This document shows, one piece after another, positions 51,898 to 60,237 of a DNA stretch of 64,000 nucleotides. The translations under genes were made by a program, and so were the position numbers. Below the pieces are notes generated by a model. The model ran no database searches, was not told the origin of the DNA, and saw only the letters and a list, made by a program, of their open reading frames with translations. Origin of the DNA: Streptomyces sp. MMBL 11-1 (lineage in GTDB: Bacteria > Actinomycetota > Actinomycetes > Streptomycetales > Streptomycetaceae); assembly GCF_028622875.1 (NCBI RefSeq), contig NZ_CP117710.1, positions 186,001 to 250,000 on the forward strand. Reading direction: 5' to 3'. Numbering within the stretch: the stretch's first letter is position 1; the number at the start of each line of letters is the position of its first letter.

Positions 51898-54546
51898 ATG
51901 TCCTCGAAGAACCATCCCACCCATCGCCGGCAGACCGCCCGGGCCCTCAGCAAAGCGACGGGCTGGGGGTACCAACGGGCTCTGGAGCTCGTCGTCGACG
52001 CCGCCAACAAGAACCTCCTCCCCTCGGTCCTCAACGCCGAAGGTCGCGCGGAAGCCGTCCGGATCCTCACCGAACTGGGCGACACCGCCAAGCCGTCCTC
52101 GCCCGCTCCCCTCGCGAAAAGCTATCTGCAGGCACTGCTTGCGGAGTTCCGCCTCCTGGGATGGGGATCAGGCGACAACCCAGAGCTGGACGTCTTCGGC
52201 CTGACCACATACGCGGGACCGGTCGCGGGCCTGAGCCTGTCGGTCGGACGGGCGGACCACGATAGCGGCGGCGACGAGCATGATCCGGACGACCCGACCA
52301 CATCGGACCTGTCCAAGCCGCTGAACCTGCTGGCCATGTGCCCCTCGGGCAACGCCACCGTCGAGGACTACGAGGACGGCCTGGCCGACTGCTCCACCGA
52401 AACGGTCCGCGTCACCGCGCGCCGCATGGACTCCGCCCTCGGCAAGACGCGGCTCCGCAAGGTCCGGGGCAGCGAGAACATCTCCACCGAGCCGTGTCCC
52501 ATCTGCGCAGACCGCTACCCCGAGCACCACCTCCTCAGGAACTCACCCAGCGCCGCCCCCGTCTGCCCCGCCTGCATCTTCGACGGCGACCAGCCCTACC
52601 GCACCGACCTGCCCTACCTCGCCGTCGCGCTCGACCGGCTCCTGCACGACGATCTCGCGGCGCCGGCCGGCTGGGACGCAGTCGCCGCTGTCCTCGCCCT
52701 CACCTGCGGCCCCAACCTGGGCACTCGGCTCGAACGAGCGCTGAAGGAGCGCGGCGCGTGGCCCATCGTCATGGAACGCTGGGGTGTGCCGCTGACCCGG
52801 TCCTGGATCTGGCTCCCGCAGCCGACGCACCGGCATGAGGCCTTCAAGCACCTGGGCGCCGGTGCGACCGTGGCCGCGCTCGTCGACGCCGTCGACCGCT
52901 ACGACCCGGGGGCCCAGGCCGCGGCGAAAGCCCTGTGCCGGGCCTCGGAGGTGCGCTGGAGGCCCGCGCTTTGGCCCTGCGCGGTCGCCTACGCCGTGGC
53001 CTTCTCCACGCAGGGGCACGAGCGTGACCGGCATCGGCGTCCGCTTCACGTCGTGCACTCCCTGAGCGACGGCCTTTCCCAGACGATGAAGCCCTTCGCC
53101 GTGACCGGGGACGCCTCGAACGTGGAGTACGGGCTGGAAGCGCTCCTCAAGCATCAGCTGTTCCCGATGCTCCTCGGCCACAGCGCCGACGAGGGACCCG
53201 ACGACCGCCGCCGCGAGTACGGGGCGCAGCCGGACGACGAGCGGCCCGCCCGGAGGCGGGACGAGGCCCGTCTCACCCATCGCATCGACCGCGCGAACCA
53301 GGTCGCCGTCATCCTGGGCACCCTCCCCTTCGCTCCGCCCGGAGCCCCGGCCTGGGACGGAACAGCGATCACCGGAGCCCCGGCCGAGTCGCTGGGCAGC
53401 ACGGAGCCCTCCAGCGAGCTGTGCCACGCGATCCGGGCTGAGGCCCGTCAGCAAGCCGCCGAGGCCCTCTACGACCTCGACACCCCAGGCCCGGTGGACG
53501 CCGATCACGCCTGGGACCGAAACGGCTGGTGGATCCCCTCGTCGTACCCCGCCCACGCTGTGCGGCAGGCGCAGCAGTTCCTCGGCACCCGGACCAGGGT
53601 GGAGGTGCTGTGGTTCGGTCCCGACGGGCAACTGGGCGAACCCGTTCGGATCCGCGTCGACGTCACCGGAGTCCATCCGCGCAGCACCGGCCCCAGGGAT
53701 CTTCCGGAGCTGGAGGTGTGGGACGGGCAGTCCGTGTTCGGTCTCGTCTTCTCCGATATCGGGCTGGTTGAACGGGCCGATCCCGAGGCCGAACTCACTC
53801 CCGTCTGGCCGGCGGCCGCCCCTCCCGAGCAGGACCACGAACACCAGATGAAGGAAGCAGAATCCGTCCCGGCGGAGACGGCGAAGGACGAGCGGCCGCT
53901 GCCCACGCTCGATGAACTGTCCCTGCTCACCGACCGGTTCCTGCACCTGGCGGGTCACCGGCTCGGCAAGGGTTGGAAGGACGTCGACCAGGCCGCGTAC
54001 GCGACCCACCAGCGCCTCGAGAAGGCCCTGGAGGCCGAGTACGCGGGGTTCCTGGCCACGAACATCAGGGTGTGGATTAACCTCTTCGATACCACTCACC
54101 CCTGCCCGAGCGGGCCGGGCGAAGGGCTGCCCGCATATGCCCTGACCGGCAAGCCGTACGAGGTGGACATCAACGTCCACGCGCATGATCCGTCGTGCGG
54201 CTGCGGGCAGGAGTACGGCTACGGCGACTTCTCCGACCGTGTCTGCCAGCTGCTGATCGTGTTGTCCCTTTACGGCGGGCTGATCGAAGCCCACCCCATG
54301 CTCAAGAACGACACCGAGGACACAGGGGTGCTGCGCGACGTGACCTGGGAGGTCGACGGCCCCGACGGATATGACTTCCGGGAGGTTCAGCGTCGGGTCA
54401 TCCGGGACGTCACCGACCCGCACTCGCCTCGAAACGTCGACACCAACCCGACATACATCCCGCCCCACATGGCGGCGGACGGGTGGTATCTGCCCGAAGG
54501 TGGAACGTCGATGATGTTCCATGGTTGCCGGGACGAGGCCGGCTGA
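51898..54546 (+). CDS. Large hypothetical protein with zinc-binding motif
   Basis: An 882-residue soluble protein. A CPIC ... CPAC pair near residue 200-235 (CPICADRYPEHH and VCPACIF) could bind zinc. Other parts show DNAse- or transposition-like composition without clear motifs; a second Cys-rich spot is SCGCGQEYGYG near residue 770. ATG 51898 has AGGAG five bases upstream. Together with the gene at 49576 it forms a pair of large orphan proteins. No function is assigned. Confidence 0.6.
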   Translation: MSSKNHPTHRRQTARALSKATGWGYQRALELVVDAANKNLLPSVLNAEGRAEAVRILTELGDTAKPSSPAPLAKSYLQALLAEFRLLGWGSGDNPELDVFGLTTYAGPVAGLSLSVGRADHDSGGDEHDPDDPTTSDLSKPLNLLAMCPSGNATVEDYEDGLADCSTETVRVTARRMDSALGKTRLRKVRGSENISTEPCPICADRYPEHHLLRNSPSAAPVCPACIFDGDQPYRTDLPYLAVALDRLLHDDLAAPAGWDAVAAVLALTCGPNLGTRLERALKERGAWPIVMERWGVPLTRSWIWLPQPTHRHEAFKHLGAGATVAALVDAVDRYDPGAQAAAKALCRASEVRWRPALWPCAVAYAVAFSTQGHERDRHRRPLHVVHSLSDGLSQTMKPFAVTGDASNVEYGLEALLKHQLFPMLLGHSADEGPDDRRREYGAQPDDERPARRRDEARLTHRIDRANQVAVILGTLPFAPPGAPAWDGTAITGAPAESLGSTEPSSELCHAIRAEARQQAAEALYDLDTPGPVDADHAWDRNGWWIPSSYPAHAVRQAQQFLGTRTRVEVLWFGPDGQLGEPVRIRVDVTGVHPRSTGPRDLPELEVWDGQSVFGLVFSDIGLVERADPEAELTPVWPAAAPPEQDHEHQMKEAESVPAETAKDERPLPTLDELSLLTDRFLHLAGHRLGKGWKDVDQAAYATHQRLEKALEAEYAGFLATNIRVWINLFDTTHPCPSGPGEGLPAYALTGKPYEVDINVHAHDPSCGCGQEYGYGDFSDRVCQLLIVLSLYGGLIEAHPMLKNDTEDTGVLRDVTWEVDGPDGYDFREVQRRVIRDVTDPHSPRNVDTNPTYIPPHMAADGWYLPEGGTSMMFHGCRDEAG

Positions 54547-54556
54547 TCGCCTCCTC

Positions 54557-54597
54557 CGCGCTGACGTCTCACGAAGGTCTTCGGAGGCGTCAGCGCG
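54557..54597 (+). terminator. Hairpin between convergent genes
   Basis: Ten-base stem CGCGCTGACG/CGTCAGCGCG with a 21-base loop, about 10 bases after the stop of the large protein. It may end transcription of that gene. Confidence 0.5.
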
Positions 54598-54706
54598 CGG
54601 AGTGGCGATACTTCATCCGCACCGTTGCGTTCGGGGGTCACCCTGAACGCCACCCCGCGTCCTACCGGAGGCAAGGGCGCCTCACAGCAGGGGCGCCCCC
54701 CGGGGG

Positions 54707-54922
54707 TCACTCCTTGACAGGATCGTTCAGACCGGCGCGTTCCAGCGAGTCGAACAGCTCGGCCACGTTCTTCGGTGACAGTGACGTGCGCAGGTTGGCT
54801 GCAGCGTCAGCGACGGCTTGCTTGGTTTTCGGCTCCGCGTCCCGCCAGCGGGCCGACATCTGGTCCAGGCGCGCGGTGTCTCCCGGAGAGGGGGTCAGAA
54901 TTCCATCGTCGCTGTCTCGCAC
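54707..54922 (-). CDS. Small hypothetical protein
   Basis: A 71-residue acidic, helical protein (GDTARLDQMSARWRDAEPKT, then SPKNVAELFDSLERAGL). GTG 54922 follows a strong AAAGGAG. No family is recognised. The open frame beyond this start is low-complexity and not coding. Confidence 0.55.
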   Translation of the reverse strand: MRDSDDGILTPSPGDTARLDQMSARWRDAEPKTKQAVADAAANLRTSLSPKNVAELFDSLERAGLNDPVKE

Positions 54923-55122
54923 CGACAGCTCCTTTCCACAGTTCGAGGGCGGCTTAGCGCCGGTCAGTTGCCGAGCACCAGTGTCGCGGCCGGCGGGGCC
55001 GCTATCGGCGGCCGTTCGGTTCGCAGCGATTGTCCCATCGCCGCGTGGATGATGTATGGGAACGGACTGATCCGGGAGCCGCCCAGCTACGCGGCTTTCC
55101 CCTTGCTGCCGGGCCCAGAGCT

Positions 55123-55461
55123 CTACGGTGCCCCGCCGGGTGGGGACGCGAGGAGGTTCGGACGAGTCGTGGAACGGTATCGGACCTCCCACCCGTGAGC
55201 GCGCAGGAGGTCCGCGTAGGTCTCGACGAGCACGAACTCCTCGGCCGCGGCGTCGGCGAAGGAGAGGCCGGAGAGAGCGCTTGGGAACAGGGTTCGGTGC
55301 TGGACTCGTACCCTTTCCTGGCCCGGAGCGCCGGCAGCCACCAGAAAGCCTGGTCGGGAGACTCTCCCGGTCTCGTCGAACGCGGCTGCTGAATGGTGCT
55401 CCGCCAACACGGCTATCGCGCTCCGAACTACCTGGTCATCGGCCGGATCGGTCGGCTCCAC
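55123..55461 (-). CDS. Small hypothetical protein
   Basis: A 112-residue protein: AVLAEHHSAAAFDETGRVSR, then AAAEEFVLVETYADLLRAHG. GTG 55461 has AAAGGAG upstream, which makes it likely to be real. Its end lies near the small gene at 54922. The function is unknown. Confidence 0.5.
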   Translation of the reverse strand: MEPTDPADDQVVRSAIAVLAEHHSAAAFDETGRVSRPGFLVAAGAPGQERVRVQHRTLFPSALSGLSFADAAAEEFVLVETYADLLRAHGWEVRYRSTTRPNLLASPPGGAP

Positions 55462-55523
55462 GGATACTCCTTTCAGGTTGCGGCAGGACCCTTTCACGCC
55501 GAGGGGTTGGAGGTTGGGGCTGC

Positions 55524-55955
55524 TCAGTCTCGTCGGACATCTGCGGGGCGTACGAGCATGGTCATGTTCTTGGTGGTTTTCACGACGTGGAAGCCGGCTT
55601 TCTGGTGTGCGGTGGCGACCTCGTGCCGGACGGTGGCGTGGAGATCGCGGTCGTGGCCGAAGTCACGCACGGCGGCTTGGACGAGCGTATCGAGAGCGTC
55701 GTCGTGGCCGGGCAGGACGTAGAGGCTTTCCAGCAGGGTGCGGCGGGTACGGCTGGCAGTCTGGTTGACCGCGCAGAAGCCGCGCAGCCGGCCGTCGGTG
55801 TCCTTGAGGACGAACCAGGTCTTGGTGGGCTCGTCCCACGGGTAGCCCTCGATGAAGCGGTACACCTCGTGACGGGCGAGGTAGGGGCCAAGGGTGGCGT
55901 AGAAGTCGGGATCGGCGTTGGTGAGGCGTACGGGTTCCGACGGCTGGGTGGTCAT
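55524..55955 (-). CDS. GNAT-like acetyltransferase
   Basis: A 143-residue protein with the layout of a small GNAT fold: DFYATLGPYLARHEVYRFIE at the N-terminus, GRLRGFCAVNQ as the central strand, LLESLYVLPGHDDALDTL, and HQKAGFHVVKTTKNMTM at the end. A canonical R/QxxGxG is not clear, so catalytic activity is open. ATG 55955 has GGAGAAAG upstream. It follows the ParB-like gene by 74 bp and is probably the last gene of the same operon. Confidence 0.62.
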   Translation of the reverse strand: MTTQPSEPVRLTNADPDFYATLGPYLARHEVYRFIEGYPWDEPTKTWFVLKDTDGRLRGFCAVNQTASRTRRTLLESLYVLPGHDDALDTLVQAAVRDFGHDRDLHATVRHEVATAHQKAGFHVVKTTKNMTMLVRPADVRRD

Positions 55956-56029
55956 AGGGCTTTCTCCACGGGGCTTGATGCCTCGGCGCGCTCTGCCGGC
56001 TCAGCCAGGGTGCCGGGGGCGTGGACGTG

Positions 56030-56926
56030 TTACGGCTGGCTGTCGCGATCTGTGAACGGGTCGGCGGCCTCGGCCTCCCATGCTTCGGAGAACTCTTCTG
56101 TGGCGAAGGCTTCGGCGAGTCCGCTGACCTGGGAGAGGCGGGTGACCTCGTCGGGCTGCATGCCGAGGTGTTTCTCGAACCACGCGTACGGCTTCCTCTG
56201 CCTGCGGAGTTCGAGGACCATTTCGGACAGGCCTTCGATGGTGTGGATGCCGCGGGCTGCGTTGTGGCGGATGGTCGCGGCCTGGCGGTCTTCGCGTGCC
56301 TCGCGGTCGGTGTTGATGACGGTGATGGGGAGGTAGCCGTGCAGGCGGGCGGCGACCGTGGTGGCGTTCTTGCCGATGAGGTGGCGGTGGAATCCGTCGA
56401 CCACTTCGATCGTCGTTGCTGCGTCGGCGTCGTTGGCCGGGGGGTCGTCGCGTTGGGGGCGCCAGGCGACGATGGGCTGGGTGAAGCCGTCGGCGGTGAT
56501 GGAGTGTTCGAGGAGTTGCATCTGCCGGGGGGCGACGGCGTTGGGGTTGTACGCATTGCCCTCGACGGTGTCGGCCTTTTCCCAGAGGACGAGGTCGACG
56601 GGCTCGCTCTGGAAGGGGCTCTGCTCGTGGAGGAGGGTGCGCAGGGCGTTGAGGGTGGTGACGCGTTCATCGAGGGGCAGGTCGGCGAGCGCGTCGATCA
56701 GGGGCCGTGCGGCGTTCACGATCTGCGCACCCGTGCCGGTTTCGGGGAGCGGCGGGGTCCGGCGGGGCGCTGAGCTGCTGCCCTGAGGTGTGGCCGCCGA
56801 CGGGGCGGGCGCGAGGGGGATGTCGAGAGCGGTCTGCTCGCTGGCGGGCGCCGGCTTGGGCGCGGGCATTGCGTCGTCGTTGCCGGGCGGGCGCCGGTCC
56901 GGGGCGGGCTGGTCAGACGGTGCCAC
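56030..56926 (-). CDS. ParB-like nuclease-domain protein (IbrB-like)
   Basis: A 298-residue protein. Residues 1-65 are Pro/Ala-rich. Residues about 108-230 hold a ParB/Srx N-terminal domain: LWEKADTVEGNAYNPNAVAP, DGFTQPIVAWRP and the nucleotide-type VVDGFHRHLIG. The rest is helical and acidic. ParB-like proteins of this class occur next to DUF3440-type PAPS-reductase-like proteins, as in the IbrA/IbrB pair of enterobacteria. GTG 56926 overlaps the previous stop by 14 bases, so the two are coupled. It probably acts with that enzyme, possibly in DNA modification or gene control. Confidence 0.75.
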   Translation of the reverse strand: MAPSDQPAPDRRPPGNDDAMPAPKPAPASEQTALDIPLAPAPSAATPQGSSSAPRRTPPLPETGTGAQIVNAARPLIDALADLPLDERVTTLNALRTLLHEQSPFQSEPVDLVLWEKADTVEGNAYNPNAVAPRQMQLLEHSITADGFTQPIVAWRPQRDDPPANDADAATTIEVVDGFHRHLIGKNATTVAARLHGYLPITVINTDREAREDRQAATIRHNAARGIHTIEGLSEMVLELRRQRKPYAWFEKHLGMQPDEVTRLSQVSGLAEAFATEEFSEAWEAEAADPFTDRDSQP

Positions 56927-58136
56927 GGTATCCCCACTCCTGCGTCTTGATCCTCATGCGCTTCTTGTATTCCTCGTAGGAGTTCTTGTTCTTCGGCGGA
57001 GCCATCGCGAACTCCTTGCACCAGTAGTCGTAGGACAGCATCATCTTGACGATCCGTTTCCAGGACGGGGTTTGTTTGTCGAAGGGCCCGTCGTCGGGGA
57101 TGACGCCGTCGGTGTAACCGTTGTTCTTCTGGTGCCAGCGAATGAAGACGGCGATCTTGATGCGGAAGTGCTCGGCGGTCTGCGGGGGCATGGAGTCCAG
57201 GAGGTTCTGGGCGAACTGCTCCCAGGTGATGGAGTCCGGTTTGGTGACCTTGATGCGGCCGGAGACGTTGCCGACTTCACGGGCGGTGCGGGCGCCGAAC
57301 TCGGCGCCCTGGACGCGGGCGGCGACCTTCCCCCAGGTCATGGGCTCGATCAACTGGTAGAGCCACAGGCCGCGTTTCTGGTCGTCGCCGTAGGGCTGGC
57401 ACAGGCGCATCTGGTGCAGGGTGAGGCCGGCCTGGTGCATCCGGTCGTAGACCGTGTTGTACGGGATGCGGTCGCGGCCGTTGTACGTCCAGATGTCCTC
57501 GACACGCCAGTCGTAGATCGGGTACGCGTTGTACGTGCGGGCGGTGATCATCGTGGTCCACGGCAGGTCGTCGTGGCGGGTCTTGCGGGTGCTGGCGATG
57601 GTCCGGTAGCGGTTGAGGGACTCCTGGGTGCGGATGCCGACGAGGCAGGCGGTCATCCGGCCGCCGTTCTGCTGGGAGTACCAGTCGCCGAACTTGGGGA
57701 CGAAGTCCTCGAATTCCATTCCGCGTTCGAAGAAGTCGAAGTAGTTCTCGTCGCCGATGGCTTCCTCGGGGCGGGGGCGGACCCATGCTTCTTCCTTGCC
57801 GGGATCCCAGCACATCCATTGCGGCTCGAACGTGGAGACGGCGTTGCGGAGGTTGAGCGGGAGGGCGACCCAGTGGACGTCGGTGACGTCGGCGTGGCGG
57901 GCGAGCATGAGGCGGAGGTAGTCCTCGGTGGCCTGGTACTGGGCTTCGAGGTCGACGATGAGAACGCCGAGCCGGCGGCCGAGACGGCGGGCCTCGTTGG
58001 CGGCGAGTTCGAAAGTGACGCCGGAGTCCTTGCCGCCGGAGAAGCTGACGTAGACGTTGGGGAAGTCGCGGAAGATGCGGGCAATCCGCTGACGGGCGGC
58101 GGTCAGGACGTCCATTCCAAGGCCACGCTTAGCCAT
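56913..58136 (-). CDS. DUF3440-type PAPS-reductase-like protein (IbrA-like)
   Basis: A 407-residue adenine-nucleotide alpha-hydrolase. The PP-loop YVSFSGGKDSGVTFELAAN is at residues 29-47, followed by GVLIVDLEAQYQATEDYLRL. Its C-terminal half (WRVEDIWTYNGRDRIPYNTV, WHQKNNGYTDGVIPDDGPFD) corresponds to DUF3440. Proteins of this class, like PAPS reductases and DndC, use ATP to activate a small group. The known relative IbrA acts with IbrB in gene regulation; the chemistry is not established. ATG 58136 has AGGAAGGAGG upstream, and its start lies 34 bases inside the end of the upstream gene. Confidence 0.82.
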   Translation of the reverse strand: MAKRGLGMDVLTAARQRIARIFRDFPNVYVSFSGGKDSGVTFELAANEARRLGRRLGVLIVDLEAQYQATEDYLRLMLARHADVTDVHWVALPLNLRNAVSTFEPQWMCWDPGKEEAWVRPRPEEAIGDENYFDFFERGMEFEDFVPKFGDWYSQQNGGRMTACLVGIRTQESLNRYRTIASTRKTRHDDLPWTTMITARTYNAYPIYDWRVEDIWTYNGRDRIPYNTVYDRMHQAGLTLHQMRLCQPYGDDQKRGLWLYQLIEPMTWGKVAARVQGAEFGARTAREVGNVSGRIKVTKPDSITWEQFAQNLLDSMPPQTAEHFRIKIAVFIRWHQKNNGYTDGVIPDDGPFDKQTPSWKRIVKMMLSYDYWCKEFAMAPPKNKNSYEEYKKRMRIKTQEWGYRGTV

Positions 58137-59557
58137 GCTTCCACCTCCTTCCTAGTGATCTCGGTGATGTCGCCTTCGGCGGTGACGCGCACGTAGGCGC
58201 GATGTTCGCCGGTGACGCGGGTGCGGGGGCCCAGGGTGCGGCGCAGGGCGCGCCAGTTGGGGGCTGGCGGGCCTACGGGGCGGGAGACCTCGTAGACGCG
58301 GCGGGGGCGTAGGGTCCAGGCGTCCAGGACGCCGCGGTGGCCGCGGGCGTCGGCCTGGTCGTAGTCGGTCTGGGGGCGCAGGAAGGTGCGGGCCAGGCCG
58401 TGGCGGGGGTCGTGGCCGGTGAGTTCGGCGACCCAGCCGCTGTCGCCGTGGATGCGTTCGATGACCTCGCGGGCGAGGAACGTGGCCCCGGTGGGGCGGG
58501 TGGCGAGGGCGGTGTCCAGTTCGGCGGCCAGTGCGGGTACGGCTTCGGGCCAGGTCGCGGCGCGGGTGAGGGCGAGGGTCCGGCCGTGGCGGGTGGTGCG
58601 GGTTTCCAGGATGCGGGCGAGGACGGTCATGTGGCCGCCTGCGTCGAGGATCCGGCCGCCGGGGAGGTCGGGGGGCAGTGGGGGTTCGCCGGGGCGGGGA
58701 GTGTGGTGGATGCGGCGGACGGTGCCCGGGTCCCAGGGGCTGGTGTCGTGGGCGGGTGCGGTCACGATCCAGCGGGGCAGCCCGTCGGCGGGCTCGGGGC
58801 AGGTTCCGGGGGCGTGGTGGGCGCCGCGCTGCCAGTAGCCGGTGCCTGCCGGGACGGTGGTGCGACAGGTGCGGCACCAGGCGTCGGCCCTGAGGGGCGG
58901 CCCGGGAAGGGGCTGCTGGGGACACGTGTGGTGGGCGGGCCGGTAGCGGCCGAAGTCGTCGTCACCCTGCAGGGTCGCGGTGCCCTGTCCGGCGGCGACC
59001 CAGCCCTGGCAGCGGGCGCACCGGCCGGGGCGAGGGTTGGACATCAGTTCCCGGGGGCGGGCCGGGCACGTGCCGCAGACCAGGAGGCGGCCGTCGGCGG
59101 TGTGGTGGATCAGGCCGTCACCGGCGGGCAGGTTCCGGTGGCAGCGCAGGCAGGTGCCGTCGGTGCGGCTCGGCGTGATGAGGAGGCGGGCGGTGTGCTG
59201 GTGTGCGCCGGCGGCGAGCAGCAGGCGCAGGCCGCTGATCTCGCGGGTGCCGAGGGGGCTGCGCCGGTTCCAGCGGCCGGCCTCCCGCAGGCCGGTGCCG
59301 GTGGTCAGGAGGGCGGTGATGTCCCAGCGCCCGGCACCGCGGTGGTGGTCGACGGCCAGGACGAGGGCGCCGAGGGGGAGCTCGACGGCAGCCCGGGGGG
59401 TCAGCCACGTTCCGTCGAGGTCGCGGGCCCCGGCGGCGCTGTCCGGTATGGCGGTGATCAGCCGCCGCCACCCCTCCCCCGCGCCGTCGGCGGGAGCGGG
59501 GACCGTGATCCGGGTGCGCGCCGGTGCGACGGCGGTCGCTGTGCGGGCGGTACTCAT
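58103..59557 (-). CDS. Zinc-ribbon-rich hypothetical protein
   Basis: A 484-residue protein with a series of Cys pairs in its middle third: CLRCHRNLPAGD with CGTC, CARCQGW with HHTC, and CRTCRTT with HHAPGTC, three zinc-knuckle-like units between about residues 135 and 260. The C-terminal part has beta-rich segments (RRVYEVSRPVGPPAPNWRAL) of unknown type. ATG 59557 overlaps the stop of the HTH gene (ATGA), and its end overlaps the IbrA-like start. It is likely a nucleic-acid-binding component of the same system. Confidence 0.65.
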   Translation of the reverse strand: MSTARTATAVAPARTRITVPAPADGAGEGWRRLITAIPDSAAGARDLDGTWLTPRAAVELPLGALVLAVDHHRGAGRWDITALLTTGTGLREAGRWNRRSPLGTREISGLRLLLAAGAHQHTARLLITPSRTDGTCLRCHRNLPAGDGLIHHTADGRLLVCGTCPARPRELMSNPRPGRCARCQGWVAAGQGTATLQGDDDFGRYRPAHHTCPQQPLPGPPLRADAWCRTCRTTVPAGTGYWQRGAHHAPGTCPEPADGLPRWIVTAPAHDTSPWDPGTVRRIHHTPRPGEPPLPPDLPGGRILDAGGHMTVLARILETRTTRHGRTLALTRAATWPEAVPALAAELDTALATRPTGATFLAREVIERIHGDSGWVAELTGHDPRHGLARTFLRPQTDYDQADARGHRGVLDAWTLRPRRVYEVSRPVGPPAPNWRALRRTLGPRTRVTGEHRAYVRVTAEGDITEITRKEVEAWLSVALEWTS

Positions 59558-59955
59558 GCCGGATCCTCGCCCGGGGTCCGGGGCACTGTCGCCCTGGCGG
59601 GGCGTGGGTAGTGGCCGCGTTTGCGGCGGCGGGGCCACCAGGTGTGGACCTCGGCGTAGAGCCAGCGCTGCCCGTCGGTGCCGGGAGCCGGTGCCGGTGC
59701 TTCGGGATCGTTGCGCAGGGCCCGGTTCAGGGTGTCCGCGCGTACTCCGAGGTGTCGGGCGATCTGCGCCTGGTGCAGGGGCTCCCGCGTCACCCGCGAG
59801 GTCGGGGCAGGGCGCCCGGACCGGCCCGCCGCGTAGGTGGCGAGGTGGGCGTCGACGACCTGGGGGGCGTAGCTGAGCTCGTTCTCCACCCAGGTGCGGC
59901 CCTTCTCCTCGACGAGGCGGTGGATGAGCTCGGGGAGCGTCTCGCGGGGGGTCAT
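59554..59955 (-). CDS. Helix-turn-helix protein
   Basis: A 133-residue protein that leads the minus-strand operon. A helix-turn-helix is at about residues 60-90 (LHQAQIARHLGVRADTLNRA), and the rest is basic. ATG 59955 is chosen although no strong ribosome site is visible. It stands next to the 28-bp near-palindrome (60131-60158) and is therefore the best candidate to bind it and control both divergent operons. Confidence 0.65.
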   Translation of the reverse strand: MTPRETLPELIHRLVEEKGRTWVENELSYAPQVVDAHLATYAAGRSGRPAPTSRVTREPLHQAQIARHLGVRADTLNRALRNDPEAPAPAPGTDGQRWLYAEVHTWWPRRRKRGHYPRPARATVPRTPGEDPA

Positions 59956-60130
59956 GGGCCCTGACTCGGATCGGCGGCGGTCGGGGCGATGGTACCGCCG
60001 TCCCGAGCACAGTGTGCCGACCGCACGCCCCAGGGGCGGGCTTCCGGAATGGGGCAGGCGGCGAGTTCGCGGCACCTCGGTCCTCCTCTTCGGCTTGAAC
60101 CGTCCCGGGGAGCCAATCACCCCGAAAGTC

Positions 60131-60158
60131 AAATCACAACATGATCATGTTGCGATTT
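60131..60158. promoter_or_regulatory. 28-bp near-palindrome in divergent promoter
   Basis: The core CAACATGATCATGTTG is a perfect palindrome; it is flanked by AAATCA on the left and CGATTT on the right, so only one base pair breaks the symmetry. It lies in an AT-rich window in otherwise GC-rich DNA, 80 bases before cas8e and about 175 bases before the minus-strand operon. It is an operator candidate for both. Confidence 0.7.
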
Positions 60159-60237
60159 GCTGCGGGTAGTGCCACCGTGTTCGGACCTGACCGAAGCTCA
60201 CGCGGCATCCCAACGGGATTTGCCAAGGAGGGTGTTG

